From: Peronospora farinosa
Lineage: Eukaryota > Oomycota > Peronosporomycetes > Peronosporales > Peronosporaceae
Direction of reading: 5' to 3'
DNA: 64,000 bases
Assembly: GCA_947646735.1 (NCBI GenBank)
Contig: CANTFK010000001.1
Location: 97,238-161,237, forward strand
In this document: positions 1 through 9,727 of the stretch, piece by piece
How the letters are laid out: each line of letters begins with the position of its first letter
Numbering within the stretch: the first letter of the stretch is position 1
The notes under the pieces: generated by a model
Databases searched by the model: none
Seen by the model: the letters and a program-made list of their open reading frames with translations, nothing else
Told to the model about the DNA's origin: nothing
Made by a program: the position numbers and the translations under genes

Positions 1-1693
1 TCTTCGGTGGAAGCTCTAACGAATCGAGACTTTCAGCTGGTAGCTCGTTCGAGTCCAAACTTTCACTCGGTAGCTCGTTCAAGGTGAAACTTTCCACCGG
101 TAGCTTGCTCAATGGTGCTTCTGGTCGCGCTTCTGCTTCTGCTAGTGCTTTTGGTCGTGCTTCTAATCGTGCTTCTGACGGTACTTCTGATGATGCTTTT
201 AGTGGGGCTTCTGGTAAGGCTTCTTCTTCTGCTAGAGCTTCTGGTCGTGCTTCCAATGGGGCTTCTGGTAGAGCTTCTGGTAGGGCTTCTGGTGAAGCTT
301 CCAATGGGGCGTCTAATGGTGCTGCTGCTGGTGGTAATGCTAATGCTGGTGCTGGTGGACGCTCTTCCAAGTCCAAATTATGTGGTTTTAAAGATTTCAG
401 CGATTTTTTTTTCAAAGTTTCTTGCAGCACCAAAAAAATGGATCTCCTTCCCTTGTTTGCGCCATCTATAGCACCCACCAGAGCATCTTTTCTCTTCCTT
501 CCTTCACTTGCGCCATCTAGAGCGCCCACCAAAGCACTTTCGCTCTCGCCCCCTTCATTTGCGCCATCTAGAGCACCCACCGAAGCACTTTCGCTCTTGC
601 CCCCTTCGTTTGCATCATCTAGAGCACCCTTTCCCTTCTCCTTCTTCTTCTTCTTAATTGCGTCATCTAGAGCACCCATGAGAGCATCCTTACTCTTAAA
701 ATGAGATAATAGTTTGTCAAGCATCGCATCATATTTCTTCTTCTTGGTACTGTATCGTTCCTCGATAAATTGGGCCCACTTGAAAAAAACTGGGCTTTCC
801 AAAGGGTTCCCATTCTCCTTGTGGAGCTGCAAAAGGTCAAAAAACTTTCTGTCAGCTATTTTGTCGCGGTCCCACTCTTCGACCTGAAAGTCCAGCAGAC
901 GTATGGCGAGGTTTTTCGCTTCAAGTAAATTTGATTGTGCTCCAACAACCAGAACCTTGGTCAGATCGCCCTCGTAAAGTTTTGCCAAGACGTCAAACAT
1001 CTTCTTAGCTCGTTCAGTTATGATACTCTGGTCATCCTTCTCAATTTCTTTTGCTGGGTACTTAGCCTTTACGAAAGCGATCCACTGGAAAAAGACTGGG
1101 TTTATGAAAACATTTTTATTTTTATCCTTGAGTCCCAAAAGCTCGAATACTTCTTCCTCATCTTTCTCGGCGTTTACCCACTGATCGACTTGATAATCTA
1201 GCATTTTTTTAACAATCTGATCCTTACTTTTACCATCCTTATTCATTACCAGAGCACTGGCGAGAGCATGTTCAGTCTCCAACTTATGTTCCAATACCTT
1301 GAATATCGCATTATCTACCACATGTGGTGAAGTCTCGTACAATTTCGCCACTAATGTCCGCAAATGGAATAAATGTTTGCTGGTAAACCGGGTGGGAAAT
1401 TTAAGAACCCCTACCTTGACTTTATTAAATAACGAAAGCCTGTCACGCTTATCGAATTTTTCAAGATTTACGAACATATCTGGTTCAAAGCTCTTCAAGA
1501 TGTCGCCAATATCCTTTGTTCTTTCTTCAAGTTTGTCGTCAAAATTACTCAGTTTCATATCCATATTCGATCTCAAATAAGAAGTATTCAATGGAGCATA
1601 GTCGTAGGTGGTGCGCATGACATCCTCACGCACGTCGAAGGCCACGCTCGCAGCCGACCATGCGACCAGCGCGAGAAAAACAAGCAGCATCAT
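1..1693 (-). CDS. Secreted RXLR-like (SYLR...EER) WY-type effector candidate, 3' end outside window
   Basis: One uninterrupted minus-strand frame of at least 564 codons runs from ATG at 1691-1693 off the left edge. Residues 1-18 form a signal peptide (MMLLVFLALVAWSAASVA). SYLR at residues 38-41 sits where RXLR belongs, and EER follows at 56-58, so this looks like an RXLR-EER leader with a degenerate first motif. The body (about 60-330) is predicted helical and holds two related units, starting near residues 164 and 266, each with a Q-V-x-x-W stretch followed about 30 residues later by PVFFxW and an aromatic KY/RY end, as in WY/LWY effector modules. From about residue 339 there are Lys-rich GA(L/I)DxA repeats, then an Ala/Pro/Glu-rich tail of PEAL/PEAP/LEAR hexads and ELPxESL repeats. 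A role as a host-translocated effector is inferred from this architecture; host target and C-terminus are unknown. Confidence 0.75.
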   Translation of the reverse strand, partial: MMLLVFLALVAWSAASVAFDVREDVMRTTYDYAPLNTSYLRSNMDMKLSNFDDKLEERTKDIGDILKSFEPDMFVNLEKFDKRDRLSLFNKVKVGVLKFPTRFTSKHLFHLRTLVAKLYETSPHVVDNAIFKVLEHKLETEHALASALVMNKDGKSKDQIVKKMLDYQVDQWVNAEKDEEEVFELLGLKDKNKNVFINPVFFQWIAFVKAKYPAKEIEKDDQSIITERAKKMFDVLAKLYEGDLTKVLVVGAQSNLLEAKNLAIRLLDFQVEEWDRDKIADRKFFDLLQLHKENGNPLESPVFFKWAQFIEERYSTKKKKYDAMLDKLLSHFKSKDALMGALDDAIKKKKKEKGKGALDDANEGGKSESASVGALDGANEGGESESALVGALDGASEGRKRKDALVGAIDGANKGRRSIFLVLQETLKKKSLKSLKPHNLDLEERPPAPALALPPAAAPLDAPLEASPEALPEALPEAPLEARPEALAEEEALPEAPLKASSEVPSEARLEARPKALAEAEARPEAPLSKLPVESFTLNELPSESLDSNELPAESLDSLELPPK

Positions 1694-4600
1694 CGTGAGT
1701 TATGCTTGACGTCAGTGACAGTGGTCTGGCAGGCAAAAAATGTAAAGTGGGGAGCTGTATGTGACCTCGATTGGCTGCCGGAACGTTGGATTGTTAAAAG
1801 GCCAGACATCCATAACCCGCCTGGCTATTCTGCATTAAGGGTATTATCCCTTATCGCCCTTTCTAGCTGTACCATGGAAGTATCTCAAGGGATGGAGCAC
1901 ATCGCGAACCGCATCCTTATCGTCAATACGTAGGACATAAAACATGTCGAGAATAATTAGCACGCGCTAAGGCAGCTAAAAAGACGACGTCGTCAGTCAC
2001 CGCGTTTCGGTGTGTAAAAGTCTGCGGACGGCGACGTACGTGTAAGCGAGAGTTGTGATCGTTGTAGCTCTGCACGGAATGCTAAACGGAGGGCTGGAAG
2101 AAACGCTGGCTGCACGACAGACCTTTTCTTTCTTCCCGTAGCTCTCGTGATTTGGAGGTCCATATATGGGATTTGAACCATACGTTTCGTAAAGCCTACC
2201 AACTTGAGCTTTTGAGTCCTATGATACGTCCAGTGTAGAACAGACGACTGCAGGTAGTTGAAGTAGCACCGATACCTTGCCTAAAAATTTGTCATGCATA
2301 TAGCATGCCTAAACTGTGGCTGTGGCTTTCTTTTTGCGCCTGTACTATCCATAATCACACATAGGCAGGGAGCTACAATTGACCTGCTGATCTATACAAA
2401 ACGGCTCTCATCAGCTCGAACATCGAAACGTCAAGGAAATAGAAGTAGATTTACTCGGACGTCCTGCTCACAGTAGCTTGATACGTTAATAAGATCATTC
2501 AAATTCCTACAATGCGCTTTGTCAATAAGTGCACCATCACATGCGCCACAGTTTGGCACCTAAGACCAGCATGATCTCCTTGAAACCACGCTATCGACAT
2601 CACCGCATTGCTCTGGTAATATCCATAAAGAGATGTAAAAAGTGAGACAAGTAACTTACCAAGAGCTCGGGGCTGGCACCACATCTTGTCCTTGGCTTAG
2701 CCCCGCGACATGTTAGATGTTTAGCGATGGGACAATTAGATGCAGATAATTGTGCAAATCTATAGACGATGCTGCAGACACAGCTGCTAGAATTGCACAG
2801 GTCATGTACTTGTTTATCGCTATGTAAATGCATTGTAGCTGCCAGGAGGTAGGACAACAACATGACGATACGCTTAGGATTGAATCTGCTTTTAAGTAGA
2901 GCATTTGTAGAGTAATACAGAGAGTAAATGGCCGACATGACGTTGTGTAGAGCATCTCTTCGCACGGACTCTGTGACCAGGCAGACACTCGTAAACAGCA
3001 CTATTGCATGCACAGTATTGACAGGCGCTCCAGCCTCTGCGGTTCCCCGTCTCACTACGTGAAGGCTGTTATAGTTAAACCAAACGTGCCGGTGTTAAGG
3101 TAAGACCCACTACGCCTGTAAAGTTATGATAGAGATCGCAGCCCGGAATACTACTTGGCTCATGAGAGTACTGATCTCGGCAAACTTTGAAGAAGATTAC
3201 AATGTTGAGAACACGGTCATTGCCCGCGCAGAATGTGTACAGATACGATCTACTACGTTACAATCGGGTGGTGTTTATTTGAAACCTTTGTGCTACTTGA
3301 CGGACGAGCGCGTAAATGGGGCGCTCGACACTTGGCCAGCGTATCACTTCGAAGCTGTGCATATTATTCGCCCCATCTCGAAGGAACGCAAGGCCATAAT
3401 CGTGCTTAATTTGGCACATGAGGCGCAGGCTATCGATAGGTGGCGATTATCTCTACAAGCAGTTCCCCCGGTAAGAAGTTATGGCTCATGTGTGGCTTCT
3501 CAGCTGACAAGCCATTTTGTCAAGGTTCTGGATAGGATGATGGCCGTGGTCTCTTGGACGAGAGTGATGACAAGCTGCAGGAGCGCATCCACTTGGTAAA
3601 GGCAAATTATTCCCGTGGTGCCTCGCTGGAAGAGATCAGTCTAGCGCTGGTCAATGCAGCGTCGAGGGCAAAAAGAAGGATACTCTTTTAAACATCAAGG
3701 AGGGCGGGAACACCGTCCTGACCGCGTCACGGGCATCTACAGACGACGAGGTAGTCGTGGTATGCGGCATCGTGTCCTCATGGCGGAGGCGGATATGGTG
3801 ACGGGTACGCGCATGAAAGAGCGTTTTCCTGCGCATATTTTGTGCTGGAATTGAGAACCATAATTCGACTGGAGAAGGTAACCGGGCCTGCATGGTCCAT
3901 ACCCTTCCACTCCTCAGTAAGCTCAAGCCGATGACGCAGCCCAAAAGCGACAGCTCTTTATGCAGGCGACGCTAACGTCAGTAGAAGGATACATGGCTGC
4001 CTTTCATCCGACTTATGATGCGTACCCTAGTGGTGATTTTTCAACAATTACAAGAAGTTTGGGCTCAAATCACTCGAAAAAGTCGGATGGTACTTCTGCC
4101 ACAGTAGTTTTCTGCTAAATTCGCTATATGAGCGTCTCCAGGTATCAAACAAGTGACACTTTTCAGAGATAAAGTTATCAAACGCATTGGCGACTTTATA
4201 TCGGTCGCGGCATTTTCCCATTTGCAAATGCAGCAGAGTCTACTTGAGCATCACAAACCTCAGCTAAGTGAGCTTGTGAGCTCGTGGTCTCGATCCAGAA
4301 ACATAATTTCGTCGCATTGAGTCAAATTCCCTTCCATGAGCGTCATAGCATGTATAACAATGGTCTCCTGCCTCCGCAACGCAGATTTGGTGTACTTGGT
4401 CTAGCTTGTTTTCGGTAAATACAGCAAATGAAGCAAAGCTTTCTCGCTCATATTCGTACGACCTGATCCACTTGCATAGTCTCACCTGACGCCAGCTGAG
4501 CATTAAAACGTTACAGCTCAATCACCTCGCCATCTGAATCGTCGGGACTGGCAATTTCGATTTCCTGCACGGGGAGTAGTGCCGTGTTAATATCGCGGCG

Positions 4601-5094
4601 TCGTGGCGACAGAAGGAAAGCTCTGCTAGTACGGGTGACGATCATAATGCGGTGGCTTGCTTTCCAGAGGATGACGTCGCACAAACGATCTTTTTCCGTC
4701 ACAATACTTTATCATCCAGACACAACGTTGCAAAGTTCCAAGCATTGGGAGCTGCGTGAAGACAAGTGTCCACCTTAGATCGCAAGTCCATGCTATTCGT
4801 GCCTTCATTTTTTCTTGCGCCACACTTTCAAAAAAACTTCACTAGATCCCAACCACTTCATGATATGTTGAGCTGGTCAGTCTCAAACCTTTTCATGCCA
4901 CTGTGTATGAACGCGGACTGAAACCTGACATATGCAGATACGCCACACAACTTGGCAGCACTGCCACTTTTTCTCCTTGTCACCGCAGGGAGAGGTGTTT
5001 CACGAAGCCGTCCGAATTAACATCATGCATGCCCTCCTCAGGGCGCAAATGAACTTGTTATAAATAACTGATAGCTCAACTGCTCCGCCGTCAC
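1694..5094. other. Intergenic stretch with no recognised gene
   Basis: About 3.4 kb separate the effector start from the 3' end of the INTS2 gene. Both strands show only short open frames without recognisable motifs; the longest is described separately (3126-3599). I saw no LTR, transposase or RNA gene here. The part upstream of 1693 must hold the effector promoter, but no clear core element was picked out. Confidence 0.5.
3126..3599 (+). CDS. Unrecognised 157-codon ORF, doubtful gene
   Basis: An ATG-started frame of 157 codons. The protein is mixed in composition, without a signal peptide, membrane segment or motif I recognise. A second frame just downstream (about 3530-3690) also reads like protein (LQERIHLVKANYSRGASLEE) and ends at a TAA, so the two could be pieces of one decayed or spliced coding sequence shifted by a frameshift or small intron. 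It lies alone in a gene-poor stretch. It may equally be chance. No function is proposed. Confidence 0.2.
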   Translation: MIEIAARNTTWLMRVLISANFEEDYNVENTVIARAECVQIRSTTLQSGGVYLKPLCYLTDERVNGALDTWPAYHFEAVHIIRPISKERKAIIVLNLAHEAQAIDRWRLSLQAVPPVRSYGSCVASQLTSHFVKVLDRMMAVVSWTRVMTSCRSASTW

Positions 5095-8000
5095 TTACAT
5101 CTGCTGAAGCAAAGAGGCATAAGTGTCGTTCACAACATGCTCTAGCAATCGCCGATGCTCTTGAGGCCTTCCTTCCGTATCTGATGCTACCAGCCGGCCG
5201 CCATCCCTTCCCTTGTTGCAGCTCAATCCACTTTGCTGCTGTCTCTGTAATTTGAGCAAGAAATGCACGAGTTCTGCGCTGAGGTCGGCGTTCTGTGAGC
5301 ATGCGTCCACAATCCAGGGCAGCACTTCGCCCAAGAAGTTCACGTATCCGGCACAACTCTCGCCTGAGTTTCCAACACCATTGCGCAGCTTGTTCCACAC
5401 TACACGAAGCACCTGTTGCATCGCAGTACTCTGTTGATTGTCGGAAAGATGCGCAGCACACAATGAGAGAACGACACGTAGCCGGAAACGCCATTTAGCC
5501 AGATCCCTTTCCGATCCATCTGCTACGAATTCCATCAGCGGCTTCGTTGCTGGTGCAGTTGAGCGCAAGGAAGAACCTGAGGAGGAAACAGTTGATGCCA
5601 TCCAATAATCCCACAGCTGCTTCATAGCTGGCACATTGGCAACCAATGTCGAAACCAGTGTAGCGTCATATCCCTGTGTGTGAATAGCCAGCAGCAATCG
5701 CGGGGGAGACGACACCTCACCATCTGCAGCCAACAGCTCGTTCACGATTGTGCATAGTAGAGCGCACCTCTCTTCGGCTACTACTTCGTCGCTTGACTCT
5801 GAGCTGAGCGCAAGAAGCCGCTTTAGAAAACAGTGTACCAATAAGCAGTCCTGAAGGAGCTGATGCTGCTGAACGCTGGCTGTGGTAGATGTAGTACCAG
5901 TCATTCCTTCAACTGGCACTAAGCTTGGGTCGCGCTTGAATACGTAAGCATTAGCTGCGGCACGTACGTCACGAACGAGCCCATGGAGAATTCGCAACAA
6001 CGCTGGTTGACGGAATACACCATCGTGAGCATCTTCCACAAGACGGAACGGTTCCTCCAGAATTTGCTTATATGTCAGCAGTTGAAATGCCTCTCCTTGG
6101 TGCGTCGGTACCTGTTGATGACGCCAAAGGGCATCCGGGAAACACAGCGAATGCACCAATCGCATCACTAGATGTATACTTGCTCCTTGTTCACGACGAG
6201 CACGTGTCTCGTAAAGTGCAGCAAGTTGTGAGCAGAATGCTGCTGCTTGTCGACATAATGATGATGATGCTTGCGACGACACAACAACGAACGGTAAGAA
6301 ACCGTCTACCAGCACGAGTAGCTCGCGCATCACCACGTCAATAGGCGCCGACTGTAGCTCAATCATAAGCGTATGAGCTGCTGTCCACGAAACTGGGGAC
6401 TGAACAACGCGAACACCCAGCACGTCGCCACATTTACGGCGGCGACGAAACCAGCTATTTCTCAGATCGCGTTCCGCAGAATCGAGAGGACTACTCGCGA
6501 GTGGCAATAACTGCAACGTCGAACACGGTGGTACTGACGCCATGAGAGCGTCAAATAGCTGCGGATGTTCCTCCAGCATGAGCTTCTGAAGCGTAGGAGC
6601 GACGTACTCGAAGATGCCACCCTTGTCTCCGTGTGCAAGGACCTGGGTTGCAATGTTACGCAACGGGAACGCACTTAGGTCATAATTAACGCATAAATCA
6701 GCTCCCAGTCCCAATGGAGCTGATATCGAGGAAACAGAAGACACCGACGAAGTGGAGACCAGACTGCTCAGTTTGCTGCCAGCCACCATCGTCGCGTAGC
6801 GTAGTCGCTGGTTGAACTGTAGCGCGTAAGTGAGTCCCAATACTCCGCGTGCCCACACTAGTTCATGCTCTTGTCCACCACTGCATTCGAAGGCACGTGT
6901 TAGGAGCGGAGACGCAAGCCATTTTGTCAGAGTGGTAGTCCGTAGCGGGATAATCGAAAGCTGAAGCCGACGAGGAGTTTGGGAGATAGGGTACTCGAAT
7001 GCCATAACATAGTTTTCGACCCATTCAAGCAAAAGGCTGACGAGAAGGGGGTGAACAGGCAACGCTGCCTGCTCGTCGATCTGAGTAGCCAACCAATTTT
7101 CGAGCCGATGTGCGTGATGATGCCGTAAAAATGACTTCTCGCACAGCAGTCCGTGAAATCCAGAAAGTGTCAACTCGCTGGACGAAGCTGCATCTAACGC
7201 AGAGACACGGACCACTGGCGGGAACGTCAGCACCTCGCGGGCTAGCAAGCTTTCAGTTAAAACCGGCTTCAGCACTACATCACCAAACACATGGAGATAC
7301 TCCGCTCGCAGTGTTTGCTGCACCTGAATGCCACTTCCTGCTGTCAAAGTCGAGGAAGCGGTGCACGTATCTGTGTCAAATCCGATCACCGACGCGAGAA
7401 AAGGCACAAGGGCAGGTACCTTTGTGTAGAACAGTACCGCCGACACTACAAAAAGCGGTCCTGTGCCAGCTTCTTGAGCATGAAACAGTGAAACTAGCAC
7501 TTGCTGCGATAGAGTAACAGCGTTCTTAATGTGCTCGTCGCGCTGACCTGGTGCCTTACTCAACGCTGAAGTGAGAGGATACCACAGCAGCACTACCACG
7601 ACAAATGCGAGGCTTATTGCGCGCGAAGAAGACGACGAAGTTGCAAGCTTGTCAAGGCTCTGCAAAATTCGAATCCGCTCCGATTCATTTAGCATGAAAC
7701 TGCCGAGCACATGAAGTCCCACACACACGCCCAGCGCTGCCGTCATTTCATACGGCGACACGCTTGAGTTACTGCCATCGAGTGTATCCAAGACTCCACT
7801 ACAAATTTTCTTCACATTGGCAGCTGCATTGTGCTGAAACTCACTCTTTCCTACAGCAGCCTCTCGACTTGCAAGCTGCACATAGGTCCGCAAAGCCGAC
7901 CCTGGTGCACCGTGTCTTTTTAGCCACTGGTACATGAACACAGTCCCATCTTCTCGACTTGTACACGTCGTCAATAACTCAAAAGTCATCGCTGCACAAT

Positions 8001-8904
8001 GCAGCGACGTAATCTGCTGACTAAGTTTTTCTCTTAGTCTGGCCGCATATAGCGGCGTCAGTTTAGCCAGTTTCACACAAGTTTGACGTGCATTCTCCAG
8101 CACCAAGGTCCTTGTATTGACTGCCTCCTTCTCTTGCTGCACCATGTTCTTATTCTCTGTGGTCGTCTCTACTACGACCGCCACGACGGCAGTTAAAAGT
8201 TGCTCAACACTAGAAGGATCGTTAACTGCCAGTCTAGAAAGCAGGACGGGGCCTATGGGCACCGCTAGAGCCTTGCAAACCACTGAATGAATGCTCATTG
8301 GATTCTCAATTGTTTTCTGCAGTGTTTGGAGCTTGGAACTGGCTAAAGTCTGTACTAAAATGACTGCTATTTCTTCTTGGTAGATCTCACTGAAAAAGAG
8401 CTCACTGGACTCTAAACTTCCAGGAGCTGCAAGGAGCCATTCACACAGCACGATCATCACTCTGTCAGCTACTGATCCATTCTCAAAACGACGGAATGCA
8501 GGTCCTGAGTCACAAATTACAGCCGATTGAAGCTTGGATGGGGTCAAATTGACAAAAAATTGAGCGTATTGACGCCATTTCGACGCCTTTTCGACACGTA
8601 GAAGTGTAGTGTCCAAAGCCGTTGACTTGATAATTGTATGAGATGTAGCAGACACACGTCGCGAGCTCTGGAGACGTGTAAGAAGCGGTAGAAAAGGGGT
8701 CAAGAGAGTGTCAAGAGCTTCATTTGAATCGATCGTAGCGACGTCACAAAGGAAAGTTGAGAGATCTCCATCGGCAAAGTCGGAGAGAAGATGCGAAGGA
8801 ATGGATTCTGCTGTAGAGGGAGAAGAGAAGAGTTGAGTGGGCGTGGGGATGGGGATGGCCATCACTACGTCACCGTCTGGCTCGCATGGCATTTTGCTGC
8901 TCAT
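5095..8904 (-). CDS. INTS2: Integrator complex subunit 2 homologue (INTS2)
   Basis: A single-exon gene of 1269 codons starting at ATG 8902-8904. INTS2 is a scaffold subunit of the nuclear Integrator complex, which cleaves snRNA and other nascent Pol II transcripts. The protein is an all-helical repeat protein with no catalytic motif. The call rests on recognisable local similarity to animal INTS2: SSELFFSEIYQEEIAVIL near residue 165 corresponds to SSELFESPVYLEE in the animal protein, preceded by a similar MIVLCEWLL helix; a later CVKLAKLTPLYAARLRE stretch matches the region HLCKMNP...RVR. The length is close to the roughly 1200 residues usual for the family. Ser-rich low-complexity runs (for example around residues 440 and 720) look like lineage-specific insertions. 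The 3' end faces the empty 3.4 kb region; the 5' side faces an ABC transporter relic. Confidence 0.75.
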   Translation of the reverse strand: MSSKMPCEPDGDVVMAIPIPTPTQLFSSPSTAESIPSHLLSDFADGDLSTFLCDVATIDSNEALDTLLTPFLPLLTRLQSSRRVSATSHTIIKSTALDTTLLRVEKASKWRQYAQFFVNLTPSKLQSAVICDSGPAFRRFENGSVADRVMIVLCEWLLAAPGSLESSELFFSEIYQEEIAVILVQTLASSKLQTLQKTIENPMSIHSVVCKALAVPIGPVLLSRLAVNDPSSVEQLLTAVVAVVVETTTENKNMVQQEKEAVNTRTLVLENARQTCVKLAKLTPLYAARLREKLSQQITSLHCAAMTFELLTTCTSREDGTVFMYQWLKRHGAPGSALRTYVQLASREAAVGKSEFQHNAAANVKKICSGVLDTLDGSNSSVSPYEMTAALGVCVGLHVLGSFMLNESERIRILQSLDKLATSSSSSRAISLAFVVVVLLWYPLTSALSKAPGQRDEHIKNAVTLSQQVLVSLFHAQEAGTGPLFVVSAVLFYTKVPALVPFLASVIGFDTDTCTASSTLTAGSGIQVQQTLRAEYLHVFGDVVLKPVLTESLLAREVLTFPPVVRVSALDAASSSELTLSGFHGLLCEKSFLRHHHAHRLENWLATQIDEQAALPVHPLLVSLLLEWVENYVMAFEYPISQTPRRLQLSIIPLRTTTLTKWLASPLLTRAFECSGGQEHELVWARGVLGLTYALQFNQRLRYATMVAGSKLSSLVSTSSVSSVSSISAPLGLGADLCVNYDLSAFPLRNIATQVLAHGDKGGIFEYVAPTLQKLMLEEHPQLFDALMASVPPCSTLQLLPLASSPLDSAERDLRNSWFRRRRKCGDVLGVRVVQSPVSWTAAHTLMIELQSAPIDVVMRELLVLVDGFLPFVVVSSQASSSLCRQAAAFCSQLAALYETRARREQGASIHLVMRLVHSLCFPDALWRHQQVPTHQGEAFQLLTYKQILEEPFRLVEDAHDGVFRQPALLRILHGLVRDVRAAANAYVFKRDPSLVPVEGMTGTTSTTASVQQHQLLQDCLLVHCFLKRLLALSSESSDEVVAEERCALLCTIVNELLAADGEVSSPPRLLLAIHTQGYDATLVSTLVANVPAMKQLWDYWMASTVSSSGSSLRSTAPATKPLMEFVADGSERDLAKWRFRLRVVLSLCAAHLSDNQQSTAMQQVLRVVWNKLRNGVGNSGESCAGYVNFLGEVLPWIVDACSQNADLSAELVHFLLKLQRQQQSGLSCNKGRDGGRLVASDTEGRPQEHRRLLEHVVNDTYASLLQQM

Positions 8905-9202
8905 GAGTTGAGGTTAACTATATGTGTGTAACACACAAATTATATATTTTTTGTTGCTTTTTTTAAAAAAAATTATGATTAAAGGTCAATTATTATTAGT
9001 ATAAACGATTATTATTCGTATAAATGACAGTAAATACTTGACTCGTTCTATCACACTGTATCAATTATCAGATGCTTATGGACGGATGCATAGACAAAAT
9101 ATTGTGAATCCAAACCTTTGTAACTTGTAAATTATTGCATTTACGACCACAGTGTGCACGCATAAGTAACAAATACAGGCATCTGTTGTTATCAGGTTTA
9201 AC

Positions 9203-9690
9203 TGATTCTGTAGTTAATGGTCAGCACATGAAGAACCTCAAACTTGAAAAAGTTGCGCAGACGAATTGGCTTCGAATGGACACAAATTCACTCGGAACCC
9301 ATCAGTATCGACAACATCTCGTACGGTCTCGTACATCTCCCGAGTAAGCAAATGATTGAAAAGCCGCTATGATGGCCAATGCGCACAACTTCATCACGCC
9401 GTTTACGGACGGCTACAACACACAGATGGGCATGAACGTGCCCATCTAAAAAATTTCCAGCAATTTGTTGCTGAACGAAGCCACGAGCTCGCTGGACTTG
9501 ATGAGCGAGAAGATAGTGCAGAAGATGCGGCACAAGGTGGTGGCGTTTAAAGCGGCCATCGACGATTGTAATTGCTCATCGACTGTCGACAAATCAACGT
9601 GCTAAAAAATCTGCATCGCAGATGGTCTCAATATTGCAAAGCGGGCACACGCTGCAGTTAAATGGCAATTACCAACTTGATGAAGTCAGC
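9203..9690 (+). pseudogene. Relic of an ABC-B (multidrug/TAP-type) transporter nucleotide-binding domain
   Basis: Three reading frames together show the order of an ABC ATPase domain. First comes VNGQHMKNLKLE (about 9213-9250), then in another frame LRRRIGF...EPISIDNISYGL (from 9253, the region around the Q-loop). From 9363, in a third frame, AAMMANAHNFITPFTDGYNT is followed by a stop at 9447-9449; in the same frame LLLNEATSSLD (9465-9497) is the Walker B/D-loop, with Asp changed to Asn. From 9562 TIVIAHRLST is the H-loop, continuing to an L-N-G-N-Y end. The LSGGQ signature between the stop and Walker B is deleted, and at least three frameshifts are present, so it cannot encode a working pump. 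No transmembrane part was found, which suggests a partial copy. It sits between INTS2 and EME1. Confidence 0.8.
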
Positions 9691-9727
9691 AACTGCTTGA
9701 TTGGCAACTTGACAGAAACTCCTGTCA

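Noticed and set aside
84..704. Plus-strand Ser/Ala-rich ORFs opposite the effector tail
   Set aside because: They are the antisense of the repeat tail; the minus frame has a signal peptide, EER and runs continuously for over 560 codons.
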